Shown here in pieces: positions 24,722 to 33,951 of a stretch of 64,000 nt of DNA. The stretch covers positions 124,001 through 188,000 of the forward strand of contig CAXUKO010000002.1 of NCBI GenBank assembly GCA_964251665.1, written 5' to 3'. Below the pieces are notes generated by a model that worked only from the letters and a program-made list of their open reading frames with translations, had not been told where the DNA came from and made no database searches. How positions within the stretch are numbered: position 1 is the first letter of the stretch; each line of letters begins with the position of its first letter. Source of the DNA: JBBQLG01 sp964251665 (GTDB lineage Bacteria; Bacteroidota; Bacteroidia; Cytophagales; Spirosomataceae). Both the position numbers and the translations under genes were made by a program.

Positions 24722-24790
24722 CTAAGTCATTGGATGGCATCTATTCCCTAAATAATCGATCAGCGCGTTTGAGTCAATTAAATAGTTCAT
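24722..24790 (-). pseudogene. Truncated PIN-toxin remnant (22 codons)
   Basis: The ATG overlaps the stop of the orphan antitoxin (ATGA at 24787-24790), the usual toxin start arrangement. The first 16 residues, MNYLIDSNALIDYLGN, match the N-terminal strand of PIN domains with the D-S-N metal site. After six unrelated codons the frame meets a TAG. The remainder of the toxin is gone, and the next antitoxin starts 26 bp further on. This is a deletion remnant of a second toxin-antitoxin pair. Confidence 0.7.
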
Positions 24791-25002
24791 TTCCATTCGT
24801 TCCGCATTTCGGTAAGCTGACGATGGAGATCAGCGGCAAGGTCTTTGGAAATGCTGCCACGAAACTGCTCAGATAGCGTTGGCCCCGGCTGTTCCTCCGG
24901 TTGTTGACCTTGCGGAATCAGTCGAATAATATCCAGATTTTCGAGGTCGCGCAACAGGGGTACGGCTTTCTCGTTCAGTACCTCAACAACGAATGTTTGC
25001 AT
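24787..25002 (-). CDS. Orphan antitoxin (partner toxin deleted)
   Basis: A 71-residue protein, MQTFVVEVLNEKAVPLLRDL, with the strand-helix start and acidic/Pro tail seen in antitoxins of the PIN-toxin systems of Bacteroidota. Its stop overlaps the ATG of the PIN remnant. It is probably still expressed, and could cross-neutralise related toxins, but this is inference. Confidence 0.72.
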   Translation of the reverse strand: MQTFVVEVLNEKAVPLLRDLENLDIIRLIPQGQQPEEQPGPTLSEQFRGSISKDLAADLHRQLTEMRNEWK

Positions 25003-25046
25003 GGCTTGTATTTTTAATCAAGTTACGCCAGCACTGCCTGATAACC

Positions 25047-25083
25047 AAAAACGCCCGGCTACCATTACGGCAGCCGGGCGTTT
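25047..25083 (-). terminator. Terminator after clpB
   Basis: AACGCCCGGCT/AGCCGGGCGTT stem with an A-run on the plus strand, giving a U-run for minus-strand transcripts. It lies 26 bp past the clpB stop. Confidence 0.85.
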
Positions 25084-25108
25084 GCACACGTAACGTGTTA
25101 TGGCCTAT

Positions 25109-27757
25109 TTACTCCAGCACTGGCACCATCTTGTCTAAGTTGTAGAAGATGATGTCTTTGGCACCGGTTTCGTCCTCGTTCATCATCATGCCAACTACGG
25201 CGTCTTTCTGAATCCGGCCCGACAGGATCTCTTTTGAGAGGGCGTTAAGGATGCGACGCTGCAAGACGCGCTTCAAGGGACGGGCACCGAACTGTGGATC
25301 GAACCCTTCGTCGCCAATGAAGTCGAGCACTTCGGAGTCGGCTTCGAGCGTGATGCCCTGATCGTGTAACCGCTGTTGAATTTGCTTGAACTGAATACCG
25401 ACAATTTTGCGAATCTCGGTGCGGGTCAGCGGCTGGAACATCACAATCTCATCAATCCGGTTCAGAAACTCAGGCCGGAGCGTTTGCTTCAATAACTCAA
25501 ACACTTCATCCTTCGTGTCCTCAATCACCTGGTCGCGGTTGTTTTTGGTAATCTCAGCAAACCGCTCACGGATGATATGCGAGCCGATGTTCGAGGTCAT
25601 GATGATGATCGTATTCTTGAAGTTCGCTACCCGCCCTTTGTTGTCCGTCAGGCGACCATCGTCCAGCACCTGCAGCAGGATATTAAACACGTCGGGGTGC
25701 GCTTTCTCGATCTCGTCCAGCAGAATGACGCTGTAGGGTTTCCGGCGCACGGCTTCGGTCAACTGACCGCCTTCGTCGTAACCCACATAGCCCGGAGGAG
25801 CACCAATGAGTCGGCTTACGGCATGGCGTTCCTGATACTCCGACATATCAATCCGGACCAGCGCATTATCGTCGTTAAACAGGTAATCAGCCAGTGCCTT
25901 CGCTAATTCAGTTTTGCCAACGCCGGTGGTGCCGAGGAAGATAAACGAGCCAATTGGCCGTTTGGGGTCCTGCATCCCGGCGCGGCTCCGACGAACGGCA
26001 TCGGCCACCACCTCGATGGCTTCTTCCTGACCGGCGACACGCTTGCCTAACTCCGCTTCGAGGTGCAACAGTTTTTCGCGCTCCGACTGCATCATCCGGC
26101 TAACCGGAATACCAGTCCATTTAGCGACAACTTCGGCAATGTCGTCGGCGGTCACTTCCTCCTGTAACATTCCTTTGTCACCCTGGCTGTCTTTGCTCTG
26201 GCTTTGCAGTTCTTTCAGCTTGTTTTCGCTTTCCAGAATTTTACCGTAGCGCAACTCCGCTACCCGGCCATAATCACCGGCGCGTTCAGCCTGCTCGGCT
26301 TCGATTTTATACTGGTCGATCTTCTCCTTTTCGGCCCGAATCGAATCCAGCGCCGATTTCTCGTTCTGCCACTTGGCCCGCAGGTCGTCTCGCTGCTCGT
26401 TGAGATCGGCAAGCTGACGGCTGAGTACGGTTTCTTTCTCGCGGTTCTCTTCCCGGCGGATGGCTTCGCGCTCAATCTCCAGTTGCATAATCCGGCGGTT
26501 CAACTCGTCGAGTTCTTCGGGAACGGAGTCGATTTCGAGCCGCATTTTGGCCGCTGCCTCGTCCATCAGGTCAATAGCCTTGTCGGGCAGGAAACGGTCT
26601 GAAATGTACCGGTTCGAGAGTTCAACGGCGGCAATGACCGCGTCGTCCTGAATGCGGACGCCGTGGTGCAGTTCGTATTTATCTTTGATACCGCGCAGGA
26701 TCGAGATGGCATCCGGCACGTCCGGCTCATCGACCAGCACCGACTGGAACCGGCGTTCGAGCGCTTTATCTTTCTCGATGTATTTCTGATACTCTTTGAG
26801 GGTAGTGGCACCAATGGCGTGGAGTTCACCACGGGCCAAAGCCGGTTTCAGCAGGTTAGCCGCGTCCATCGCGCCTTCGCCACCTCCCGCCCCGATGAGC
26901 GTATGAATTTCGTCGATGAACAGGATAATTTCCCCTTCAGCGTCAGTTACTTCCTTGATAACCGCTTTCAGGCGTTCTTCAAACTCCCCTTTGTACTTGG
27001 CACCGGCTACGAGCAAACCCATATCGAGGGATACGATGATCTTCGACTTCAGGTTTTCGGGCACGTCACCCTGTACAATCCGCTGCGCCAGGCCTTCGAC
27101 AATGGCGGTTTTACCAACGCCCGGTTCGCCCAGCAGAATAGGGTTATTCTTGGTCCGGCGGCTCAAAATCTGGAGTACCCGCCGTATTTCTTCATCACGG
27201 CCAATCACGGGATCAATCTTACCCGCGCGGGCCATTTCATTCAGGTTCTTGCTATACCGTTCCAGCGACCGGTATTTCGCTTCTGCGTTTTGATCTTTCA
27301 CAGCGTTGTCTTTACCTCGTAGTTCTTTGATCGCTTCCTTTATTTTCTTTTCGCTAAACCCGACATCTTTGAGTAAGGTTGCGATGGTATCTTTCCCGCC
27401 GATCAGTCCCAGCAGCATTAGCTCGACGCTGACGTACTCATCGCCGAACTCTTTCATGGTACTAGCCGCCCGTTGCAGAGCCGCGTTTAATTCGTTGCCC
27501 AGATAAATATTGGTCTGATCGCCACCAGCTACCGAAACTTTTGGGTAACCGTTCACAATAGCATCCAGGGCCATTGTCAGGCGGCTGGTGTCGACGCCTG
27601 AGTGTTTGGCCAGGAAGCCAACGGTATTTGGGTCTTCGTCCAGAATTGCTTTCAGAACGTGACCGGTTTCAACCGTCTGCTGGCTATTGCCCTGCGCAAT
27701 CTGGGCCGCCTGCTGAATGATTTCCTGTGCCTTTATGGTGTATGTGTTAAGGTTCAT
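25109..27757 (-). CDS. clpB: ATP-dependent disaggregase ClpB
   Basis: An 882-residue Hsp100 hexamer that extracts proteins from aggregates together with DnaK/DnaJ. It has an N-terminal repeat domain (residues 1-150) and AAA-1 with GEPGVGKTAIVEGLAQRI and LFIDEIHTLIGAG. A coiled-coil middle domain follows (about residues 410-520, rich in E/K/R/Q, which distinguishes ClpB from ClpA/ClpC), then AAA-2 with GTTGVGKTELAKALA and VILLDEIEKAHPDV. No ClpP-binding IGF/L loop is apparent. It is monocistronic on the minus strand, with a candidate stress operator upstream. Confidence 0.97.
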   Translation of the reverse strand: MNLNTYTIKAQEIIQQAAQIAQGNSQQTVETGHVLKAILDEDPNTVGFLAKHSGVDTSRLTMALDAIVNGYPKVSVAGGDQTNIYLGNELNAALQRAASTMKEFGDEYVSVELMLLGLIGGKDTIATLLKDVGFSEKKIKEAIKELRGKDNAVKDQNAEAKYRSLERYSKNLNEMARAGKIDPVIGRDEEIRRVLQILSRRTKNNPILLGEPGVGKTAIVEGLAQRIVQGDVPENLKSKIIVSLDMGLLVAGAKYKGEFEERLKAVIKEVTDAEGEIILFIDEIHTLIGAGGGEGAMDAANLLKPALARGELHAIGATTLKEYQKYIEKDKALERRFQSVLVDEPDVPDAISILRGIKDKYELHHGVRIQDDAVIAAVELSNRYISDRFLPDKAIDLMDEAAAKMRLEIDSVPEELDELNRRIMQLEIEREAIRREENREKETVLSRQLADLNEQRDDLRAKWQNEKSALDSIRAEKEKIDQYKIEAEQAERAGDYGRVAELRYGKILESENKLKELQSQSKDSQGDKGMLQEEVTADDIAEVVAKWTGIPVSRMMQSEREKLLHLEAELGKRVAGQEEAIEVVADAVRRSRAGMQDPKRPIGSFIFLGTTGVGKTELAKALADYLFNDDNALVRIDMSEYQERHAVSRLIGAPPGYVGYDEGGQLTEAVRRKPYSVILLDEIEKAHPDVFNILLQVLDDGRLTDNKGRVANFKNTIIIMTSNIGSHIIRERFAEITKNNRDQVIEDTKDEVFELLKQTLRPEFLNRIDEIVMFQPLTRTEIRKIVGIQFKQIQQRLHDQGITLEADSEVLDFIGDEGFDPQFGARPLKRVLQRRILNALSKEILSGRIQKDAVVGMMMNEDETGAKDIIFYNLDKMVPVLE

Positions 27758-27831
27758 GGTTGGGGTAATGTTTCAGTTTACTACTGATTATACACGATTA
27801 CTAACAAACCACGGGCCACTGCTGTTTTGCA

Positions 27832-27883
27832 GACATTTTGGCGGAAAATTGGGCAAAAAGAGCGGTTTTTACGACAAAATGAC
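27832..27883. promoter_or_regulatory. Paired inverted motif upstream of clpB (candidate heat-shock operator)
   Basis: GACATTTTGGCG (27832-27843) and CGACAAAATGAC (27872-27883) are near reverse complements (10 of 12) facing each other 75-126 bp upstream of the clpB ATG. Their position upstream of a chaperone gene suggests a regulator site, but no known Bacteroidota heat-shock operator can be assigned from sequence alone. Confidence 0.4.
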
Positions 27884-27997
27884 TTACCTGTACACTCGCT
27901 TGAAGATAATGAAAAGCGCATTTGTGACTCTTCTTTAGATCGCTATCAACTGTATAAGTAGGTTGGCAGAATTAGTTTAGATTATTACGCGGACCGG

Positions 27998-28074
27998 TTT
28001 TTTGTCATGCTGACGGAGGAAGCATCTTAGCGGTCAATTCTCTAAGATGCTTCCTCCGTCAGCATGACAAAAAA
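27998..28074. repeat. Perfect 33-bp inverted repeat (hairpin element)
   Basis: Arms 27998-28030 and 28042-28074 are perfect reverse complements with an 11-nt loop. Core word GTCATGCTGACGGAGGAAGC. The outer six bases are T/A runs, so the element could end transcription in both directions. It sits in the 437-bp gene-free stretch between clpB and the VPS10-like gene, which otherwise holds only the clpB operator candidate and the 28112 terminator. Confidence 0.95.
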
Positions 28075-28111
28075 TACTCTAATGTATTTTCACTGCACTA
28101 CTTGACAATAA

Positions 28112-28150
28112 ATAAGGCAGTAAAAAGGGACTTCCTTTTTGCTGCCTTAT
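28112..28150 (-). terminator. Terminator after the Asp-box exoprotein gene
   Basis: ATAAGGCAG (28112-28120) pairs with CTGCCTTAT (28142-28150), with an inner AAAAAGG/CCTTTTT stem. It lies 45 bp past the stop of the minus-strand gene. Confidence 0.75.
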
Positions 28151-28194
28151 CAACCTCGTTCAATCGATGGAAACTACAACCCCAGCCTAAACGC

Positions 28195-31100
28195 TTAATT
28201 CGTTTTAAGTACAATGGGCGAATTGACATTATACTTCTTCAATCGGTCCATAAAAACAGGCAATTCAGTCTCCATGAGTTGCTTCGCTCTGGCCTGGCTT
28301 TCCTGAAGGCGTTGTTTTAATACCTTGTACACGTCCATATGTTGCTGGGCGGGTGGAAAGTCGGCCGTTTCGACGGCTGATGCCAGATACAGTAATTTCT
28401 CGGTTGTTTGGGCATTCCATCGAATACCACTCGGCATCTTCAACTGAACGAAGGTTTCTTCTACGCCAGTTAATTTCGCAGCTAAGCTGTCGATGGCTTT
28501 ACTCGCGTCATCCGTTTCTTTGCGGTCGGCAATCATCTCCTTCATGTCAGCCAGCTGCCGACGTACCCACTCCAACTGATTGACTTGGCCAGCGACCGAA
28601 TTGAGATCCTTTTTGATGGTCGATACCAATTCATACTGGGCTGTAATATCCGCTTCAGATCCATCGGAGTTGGGATCTTTAATCACTTTGAGTGGCTGGC
28701 TGTACTCCTTGTCCCCAACCTTTATAATAACGATGTATGTCCCCGGCTTTACTAATGGAGTCAGCCCGCGCGGAACCGCCGGTGCGGGTATGGCCCGTTT
28801 GTCGCCTAAGCTAACCCAGTGCGCATTAATGGGTTTGTTGCGAGCGATAATGGCCGTAGATGGGTCTTCCCGCAAATCCCACCAGAGCCGGTTAACACCT
28901 GCTTTGCCCTTATGGTGCAGTTGACGAATGGGTACCTTACTGGCATCAGTGATGGTAATGGTCAGGCTGTCCGTTGCTTCAGTAGACAACCAATAGTTGA
29001 TGGGTGCGCCAACGGGTGGATTTTCGCCCGCTGACGGATCATCGAACATAGAGTAGGGCGACGTGATGGGTCTGAACCGGTAGGCTGGTCTCGGAGCAAA
29101 CAGGTGAGCCGCCGATGCGGTAATCTCGGGTGTCAGTTGTTGCAGGGGGGTAATGTCGTCCAGTATCCAGATGCCCCGACCATACGTACCAATGACCAGA
29201 TCATTGAAGTTTTCCTGTATGGCCAGCCAGTACATAGGCGAGGACGGCAGATTGGTCATAAGTGATTGCCAGTGAGCGCCATCGTTGAACGAAACGTATA
29301 GGGCGTTTTCCGTACCCAGATAGAGCAGACCGGGCTTGGTTGGGTCTTCCCGAACGTTGCAGGCATAACTTAGAGTCGTCTGCGGAATACCCTCTATAAT
29401 TTTCGTCCAGGTTTTACCAAAATCCTCGGTCTTGTACACATACGACTCAAAGTTGCCAAGCTGGTGAAAGTCGATGGTGAGGTAGGCTTTACCAGCTTTC
29501 CATTTTGAGGCATCAATGTTACGTATGGTACCCAGGGGCGGTAAGCCTTTGATATTGGCCGTCACATTTTGCCATTTAGCGCCCCCATCAACGCTGACAT
29601 GAACCAGGCCGTCATTGCTACCAGCCCACAGCACGCCCTTCTGAACAGGCGATTCATCGAATGCATAAATGACACAACCGTATTCTACACCAATATTGTC
29701 GGGGGTAAGTCCACCCGAAATACCTTGTTTACTTTTATCGTTGAGCGTTAGGTCAGGGCTGACGATCTCCCAACTCTGGCCGCCATTAGTCTTTCTGTGA
29801 ACATTCTGGCTGGTCACATAAACCGTGTTGCGATCATGGGGAGAGATCAGCAACGGAAAAGTCCACTGGAAACGGTACTTCACATCTTTGGCAGGCGAGC
29901 CAAACGTAGCTTCCGGCCATACCTCTACCTGTCTGAATTGCCGGTTCTTCTCATTAAACCGGACAACGATGCCACCACCCGCTCCTGAACCAGAGGCACT
30001 CGACCAGATAATGCTGGGATCGACCGGATCGGGCGTGGCAAATCCGCTCTCTCCACCGCCAACGTCGAGCCACTCACCCCGCGGAATGCCGCTGAAATGA
30101 AAATCAGTTCCGTTGTAACGACTGGGTAGCCGGGAGGAGGGACCATCCTGCCGGTTGGCATATACGTTATACGGAATTTTGTTGTCAACAGTCACGTGGT
30201 ATAATTGCGCCACTGGCAATTGAATCCGAAACCAGGTCTTTCCCCGATTGTGAGAGATCGAAACGCCACCATCCCCCGCTACGGCGTGCCGGTTGGCATC
30301 CGTCGGATCAATCCATAATTCGTGATGGTCCCAGTTGGGGATGCTGGCACCGGCGGCTTTCTGGAACATCCGGCCACCGTCTTTTGAGACATTATAGGCT
30401 TCGGCCATGACGTAGAGCTCGTCGGCGTTATCGGGTGATGCTTTACAGCGCGTATAATAAGCGCCCCGGCTTCCCAGCGTCTGATCATAACTCACCAGTG
30501 CCCAGTTCTCCCCGCCATCGTCCGACCGCCAAAGCTCTCCTGTTTCGGCTTCCTTCATGCCTGGTGACGGCACCCCGTCGCCGGTTTCGATAAGGGCGTA
30601 TACTTTTTTAGGATCGGCTTTCGACATGGACAGCGCAATCTTACCAACAGGTAGTTTAGGTAACCCATTGCCTGACAGCCGTTTCCAGGTGGTGCCGCCA
30701 TCGCGCGACATGTAGATGCCACTCCCTTTGCCTCCACTCTGGCGACCCCAGGTTTTAATATCCAACTGCCACATGCCCGCAAAAAGAATACGCGGGTTGG
30801 TGGGGTCCATGACCAGATCGGAGGCACCGGTACTGTCGTTCACGAATAGTACCTGCGTCCAGGTCTTGCCGCCATCCATGGTACGATAAACGCCCCGCTC
30901 TTTCTGAGGACTATAGCCATGCCCCTGCGATGCGGCATACACAATATCCGGGTTGCTGGGGTTGACAATCATACGACTGATCCGACCCGTTAGGGTCAGG
31001 CCCATGTGTTGCCAGGTAGTGCCGCCATCGACAGATTTCCAGACGCCATCGCCGACAGAAACGTTCGAGCGGATGTGCGGCTCGCCCGTGCCCGCCCACA

Positions 31101-31425
31101 CAATTTGAGGGTCGGATGGAGCCACGGTTATAGAGCCGATAGAGTTCACCGGTTTGTCATCAAATACGGGTTTCCAGACAAGGCCGCCATCAATTGTCTT
31201 CCAGATGCCACCCGATGCTGCTCCGACAAAATAAACCAGTGGGTCCCCTGCTACGCCGGTTACCGTTGAGATCCGATTGCCAACGGGACCGATATGCCGG
31301 TATTTAAGCTGATTAAGTTGGGGTATATCCACTTTTTGGCCCCAGGCCGAACAGCAGGCAGCGCTAATTACCCATAGGATTAACAAAGAGGGTTGCCGTA
31401 AACGCGAAAGGAGTTGTTTAAGCAT
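28195..31425 (-). CDS. VPS10/sortilin-like Asp-box beta-propeller exoprotein
   Basis: A 1076-residue secreted protein. The signal peptide is at residues 1-30 (LLILWVISAACCSAWGQ). The body is a series of BNR/Asp-box and WD-type propeller repeats, recognisable by repeated S-x-D-x-G-x-T-W units (SVDGGTTWQH, SRDGGTTWKR, TEDFGKTWTK and others). A C-terminal region of about 250 residues follows with a beta domain and a helical coiled part (DSLAAKLTGVEETFVQLKMP). Such proteins are often annotated as glycosyl hydrolases, but no catalytic pair is evident, so that label is not supported here. The start at 31425 gives the better signal peptide; an in-frame ATG at 31443 adds six residues. Confidence 0.88.
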   Translation of the reverse strand: MLKQLLSRLRQPSLLILWVISAACCSAWGQKVDIPQLNQLKYRHIGPVGNRISTVTGVAGDPLVYFVGAASGGIWKTIDGGLVWKPVFDDKPVNSIGSITVAPSDPQIVWAGTGEPHIRSNVSVGDGVWKSVDGGTTWQHMGLTLTGRISRMIVNPSNPDIVYAASQGHGYSPQKERGVYRTMDGGKTWTQVLFVNDSTGASDLVMDPTNPRILFAGMWQLDIKTWGRQSGGKGSGIYMSRDGGTTWKRLSGNGLPKLPVGKIALSMSKADPKKVYALIETGDGVPSPGMKEAETGELWRSDDGGENWALVSYDQTLGSRGAYYTRCKASPDNADELYVMAEAYNVSKDGGRMFQKAAGASIPNWDHHELWIDPTDANRHAVAGDGGVSISHNRGKTWFRIQLPVAQLYHVTVDNKIPYNVYANRQDGPSSRLPSRYNGTDFHFSGIPRGEWLDVGGGESGFATPDPVDPSIIWSSASGSGAGGGIVVRFNEKNRQFRQVEVWPEATFGSPAKDVKYRFQWTFPLLISPHDRNTVYVTSQNVHRKTNGGQSWEIVSPDLTLNDKSKQGISGGLTPDNIGVEYGCVIYAFDESPVQKGVLWAGSNDGLVHVSVDGGAKWQNVTANIKGLPPLGTIRNIDASKWKAGKAYLTIDFHQLGNFESYVYKTEDFGKTWTKIIEGIPQTTLSYACNVREDPTKPGLLYLGTENALYVSFNDGAHWQSLMTNLPSSPMYWLAIQENFNDLVIGTYGRGIWILDDITPLQQLTPEITASAAHLFAPRPAYRFRPITSPYSMFDDPSAGENPPVGAPINYWLSTEATDSLTITITDASKVPIRQLHHKGKAGVNRLWWDLREDPSTAIIARNKPINAHWVSLGDKRAIPAPAVPRGLTPLVKPGTYIVIIKVGDKEYSQPLKVIKDPNSDGSEADITAQYELVSTIKKDLNSVAGQVNQLEWVRRQLADMKEMIADRKETDDASKAIDSLAAKLTGVEETFVQLKMPSGIRWNAQTTEKLLYLASAVETADFPPAQQHMDVYKVLKQRLQESQARAKQLMETELPVFMDRLKKYNVNSPIVLKTN

Positions 31426-31689
31426 AGCAAGTTGGTTTAACACAAAAAGGAAAATACAATTCTCCTGATTTAAGTATTATTTTGTTAGTAGTCAAATTAA
31501 TAAAATTTGCTATTGATAAAAACTGATTAATGTATTATTTATTCTAAATAATAGTCATTGTGAGGAATAATATATTGATTAATGATGTTTGGTTATGGGT
31601 AGTGGCTTGCTGTATAATGAGGGCTATTTGCTAAACCGATATAGCCAGTTGAACCATATTTAGGTTGTGATAAAAACCGCAACCCAACG

Positions 31690-32475
31690 ATGAAAAATAT
31701 CCTTTACCTGCTTATCCTGTTCATGGCTACATCCTGCGCCAGCATCCGACAACGCAACGATACCACGGCGCTTAATCAGGTGTTTCAGATCCCTCGTCAC
31801 CAGGAGATGTATTCGTATACGAAGAAAGGGGGCGTCAAAACAAAAATCCTGACGCAACGGATCAAGGCCGCGCTGTACGAACGGGGCGATACACTCTTTG
31901 CCGAGCTGCTGTCCGAAACCCTGCCGCCCCCCGATGGCGACCCGCATACCATCGATCAGTCAGATTCGCTGGCCGTTTTTTTCCTGCATTACAATCCGGT
32001 ACTGAATAAAATTGAGGAGAAGAGTCCGTGGTTCCGCTACCAGACTACCGCTATCGACATCGACCTGTTTACGCTTCCTTTTAAATACCGATTCAAAACT
32101 GCCAACCAGCCTGGTCAATTAGAAGACAAACTAAATGTAGGGGTTTACATTGGCGAACGGTACGACCTGGGCCGGTACCGAACGGTGTATTTCCGGCACA
32201 ACCAGCGGTCCGAAATATCGACGTTCAGCGTAGGGCTGGGCGGCTTTCTGTGTTTCGCTCCGGCCACAATCACATCGTTCAGTACGCTCGGCCGGGTGCA
32301 GGACGATTATCAGGCACTGGGGCTCAACTACGGGCTGAACACCACCTTCAGCTTCGCCAATTTCTCGGCGGGTTTGGCCCTGGGCATTGAAGCAATAACC
32401 GACAGTAACCGCAACCTGTGGATTTACCAGAACAAGCCCTGGGTAGGTATCACCGTTGGCCTCAATCTGAACTGA
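31690..32475 (+). CDS. Hypothetical lipoprotein
   Basis: A 261-residue protein with a lipobox near residue 16 (LILFMATSCAS), so it is exported and lipid-anchored. The mature part is beta-rich, with several Gly/Ser/Phe strands towards the C-terminus (FSAGLALGIEAITDSNRNLW and GITVGLNLN ending in Asn), reminiscent of outer-membrane strands. I recognise no family. It is convergent with the DUF418 gene, and an AT-rich 264-bp region lies upstream. Confidence 0.75.
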   Translation: MKNILYLLILFMATSCASIRQRNDTTALNQVFQIPRHQEMYSYTKKGGVKTKILTQRIKAALYERGDTLFAELLSETLPPPDGDPHTIDQSDSLAVFFLHYNPVLNKIEEKSPWFRYQTTAIDIDLFTLPFKYRFKTANQPGQLEDKLNVGVYIGERYDLGRYRTVYFRHNQRSEISTFSVGLGGFLCFAPATITSFSTLGRVQDDYQALGLNYGLNTTFSFANFSAGLALGIEAITDSNRNLWIYQNKPWVGITVGLNLN

Positions 32476-32511
32476 TGTACTGGTTGCGAGCGAAGAGTTT
32501 AGAACGACGTA

Positions 32512-33774
32512 TTAGCGAGCGTCGACCGGTTGAATCCGCATTGGCTGCGCTTTGCCGTACGTCAGCGAACGCCAAAGCCATTCGAGCGGACCATACTGAA
32601 ACCGCGACAGCCACCACTGGCTGAATAATAGCTGAATCAGAAAGATAGGAATGGCGAAAGAGGCCGCTATAGCTATACTGACTTCGCCGAGGAGGTTTAG
32701 CCCGTAGCCGTAAAAAAGCAGGGTGCCAACTACCGACTGACTCACATAATTAGTCAGTGCCATCTTGCCAACTGCTGCCAACGGCGACGTGATCCACTGC
32801 CAGTTTACTCGTTGGAACAATAAGGTAAGGCCCGTGATGTAGAAGACCGTTAACGCTCCGTTACCGAGGTCGAACAGGCCGGAGAAGATAAGGTCGATGG
32901 CTTTGGATGGCTGAGCAGTTGGACCAAGTAGCACAGTAGCAGCTACAAAGAGCAGGATGATGACCAGCGTCAGAAAACCGCTGTAGCGGGTAACCTGACG
33001 GAAAAAGACGCGGTGCTCAGTCAGATTCTGAAACAACCGGCGACGACCGGCGTAGAGTCCCAGCAGGAAAAAACCAAGCGTAATGTAAATCCGGCCACTG
33101 TCGAACTGAAAGTATATTTTACTTCTGAATTCCCGCAAATTAACCCCGAGCATAGCCACGTAGCTGCCGTGCTTTATTACCTCGTAGTTGGCAGCGACGC
33201 GGGCATCATCGGTTTTTTGTTTTTTATCTGCCTGCGCTTTGGGGGGTGGTGTACTAAATAAGGCCTTGTAACCATCACGCACCCGAATCGGAAAATTTAG
33301 AATCAGCAGCACCGCGACCGCAAGCGTGAATCGGGTTGGAGCCTTACGAAACAGAAGCATAACAAACCCAAGTATCGCATAGATGCTCAGGATGTCGCCC
33401 TGCCAGTGCAGACTGTGCAGGCCACCAATTACCCCAAGAATGACCAGCCGCCGGGCGAACCGCCGGAAAAAGGTGCCGTCTGACCCGGTCGACCGGGTCA
33501 GCATCAGGGCGAAACTTAGTCCGAACAGGAACGAGAAGAAAGTGTAAAATTTACCGCTGAAAAAAATACCGATGATGGTCTGGATAATCGTATTGGCAAC
33601 GCCCTGCGAATTGATCTGGTAAACTGAGCTGGGCAGCGGCCCTCCATCGAACCAACTGGATACGTGAACCAATAAAATGCCGAACAGGGCAAAACCGCGT
33701 AAGGCATCCACGACCTGAATGCGTGCCACTGTATCGACAGACGGCCGGAAAGGTACCGTTATTTGAGATTCCAT
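32512..33774 (-). CDS. DUF418 family multi-pass membrane protein
   Basis: A 420-residue integral membrane protein of the DUF418/YeiB type. The N-terminal signature RIQVVDALRGFALFGILLVH is characteristic. About ten hydrophobic helices follow, and the C-terminal DUF418 segment includes GKMALTNYVSQSV and GPLEWLWRSLTYG, the usual family ending. These proteins resemble acyltransferase-3 membrane enzymes, but the reaction is unknown. The start at 33774 is chosen because the 19 upstream codons do not fit the family. Confidence 0.88.
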   Translation of the reverse strand: MESQITVPFRPSVDTVARIQVVDALRGFALFGILLVHVSSWFDGGPLPSSVYQINSQGVANTIIQTIIGIFFSGKFYTFFSFLFGLSFALMLTRSTGSDGTFFRRFARRLVILGVIGGLHSLHWQGDILSIYAILGFVMLLFRKAPTRFTLAVAVLLILNFPIRVRDGYKALFSTPPPKAQADKKQKTDDARVAANYEVIKHGSYVAMLGVNLREFRSKIYFQFDSGRIYITLGFFLLGLYAGRRRLFQNLTEHRVFFRQVTRYSGFLTLVIILLFVAATVLLGPTAQPSKAIDLIFSGLFDLGNGALTVFYITGLTLLFQRVNWQWITSPLAAVGKMALTNYVSQSVVGTLLFYGYGLNLLGEVSIAIAASFAIPIFLIQLLFSQWWLSRFQYGPLEWLWRSLTYGKAQPMRIQPVDAR

Positions 33775-33900
33775 ACGTAAATCGGGTTTTAGGAAGGCAT
33801 TGTTAACGAAACAGTTACGTAATACAACCAATTTAATTACCGAAAAACAAGCGGTTCTGCATAAAGAGTGGCAGGGGTTGTCGAAAGGCCGGAAGGCAAC

Positions 33901-33930
33901 AAAAAAAGCCGCCCAATCAGGCGGCTTTAG
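33901..33930 (-). terminator. Terminator after the TspO-like gene
   Basis: AAAGCCGCC/GGCGGCTTT stem with a plus-strand A-run, which is a U-run for minus-strand transcripts; 22 bp past the stop at 33952. Confidence 0.85.
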
Positions 33931-33951
33931 TAGGAGTAGAGTTGTCCGGGC

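Noticed and set aside
28195..31425. Glycosyl hydrolase activity for the Asp-box protein
   Set aside because: Asp-box repeats indicate a propeller fold but no catalytic residues are visible; the repeats alone do not show hydrolase function.
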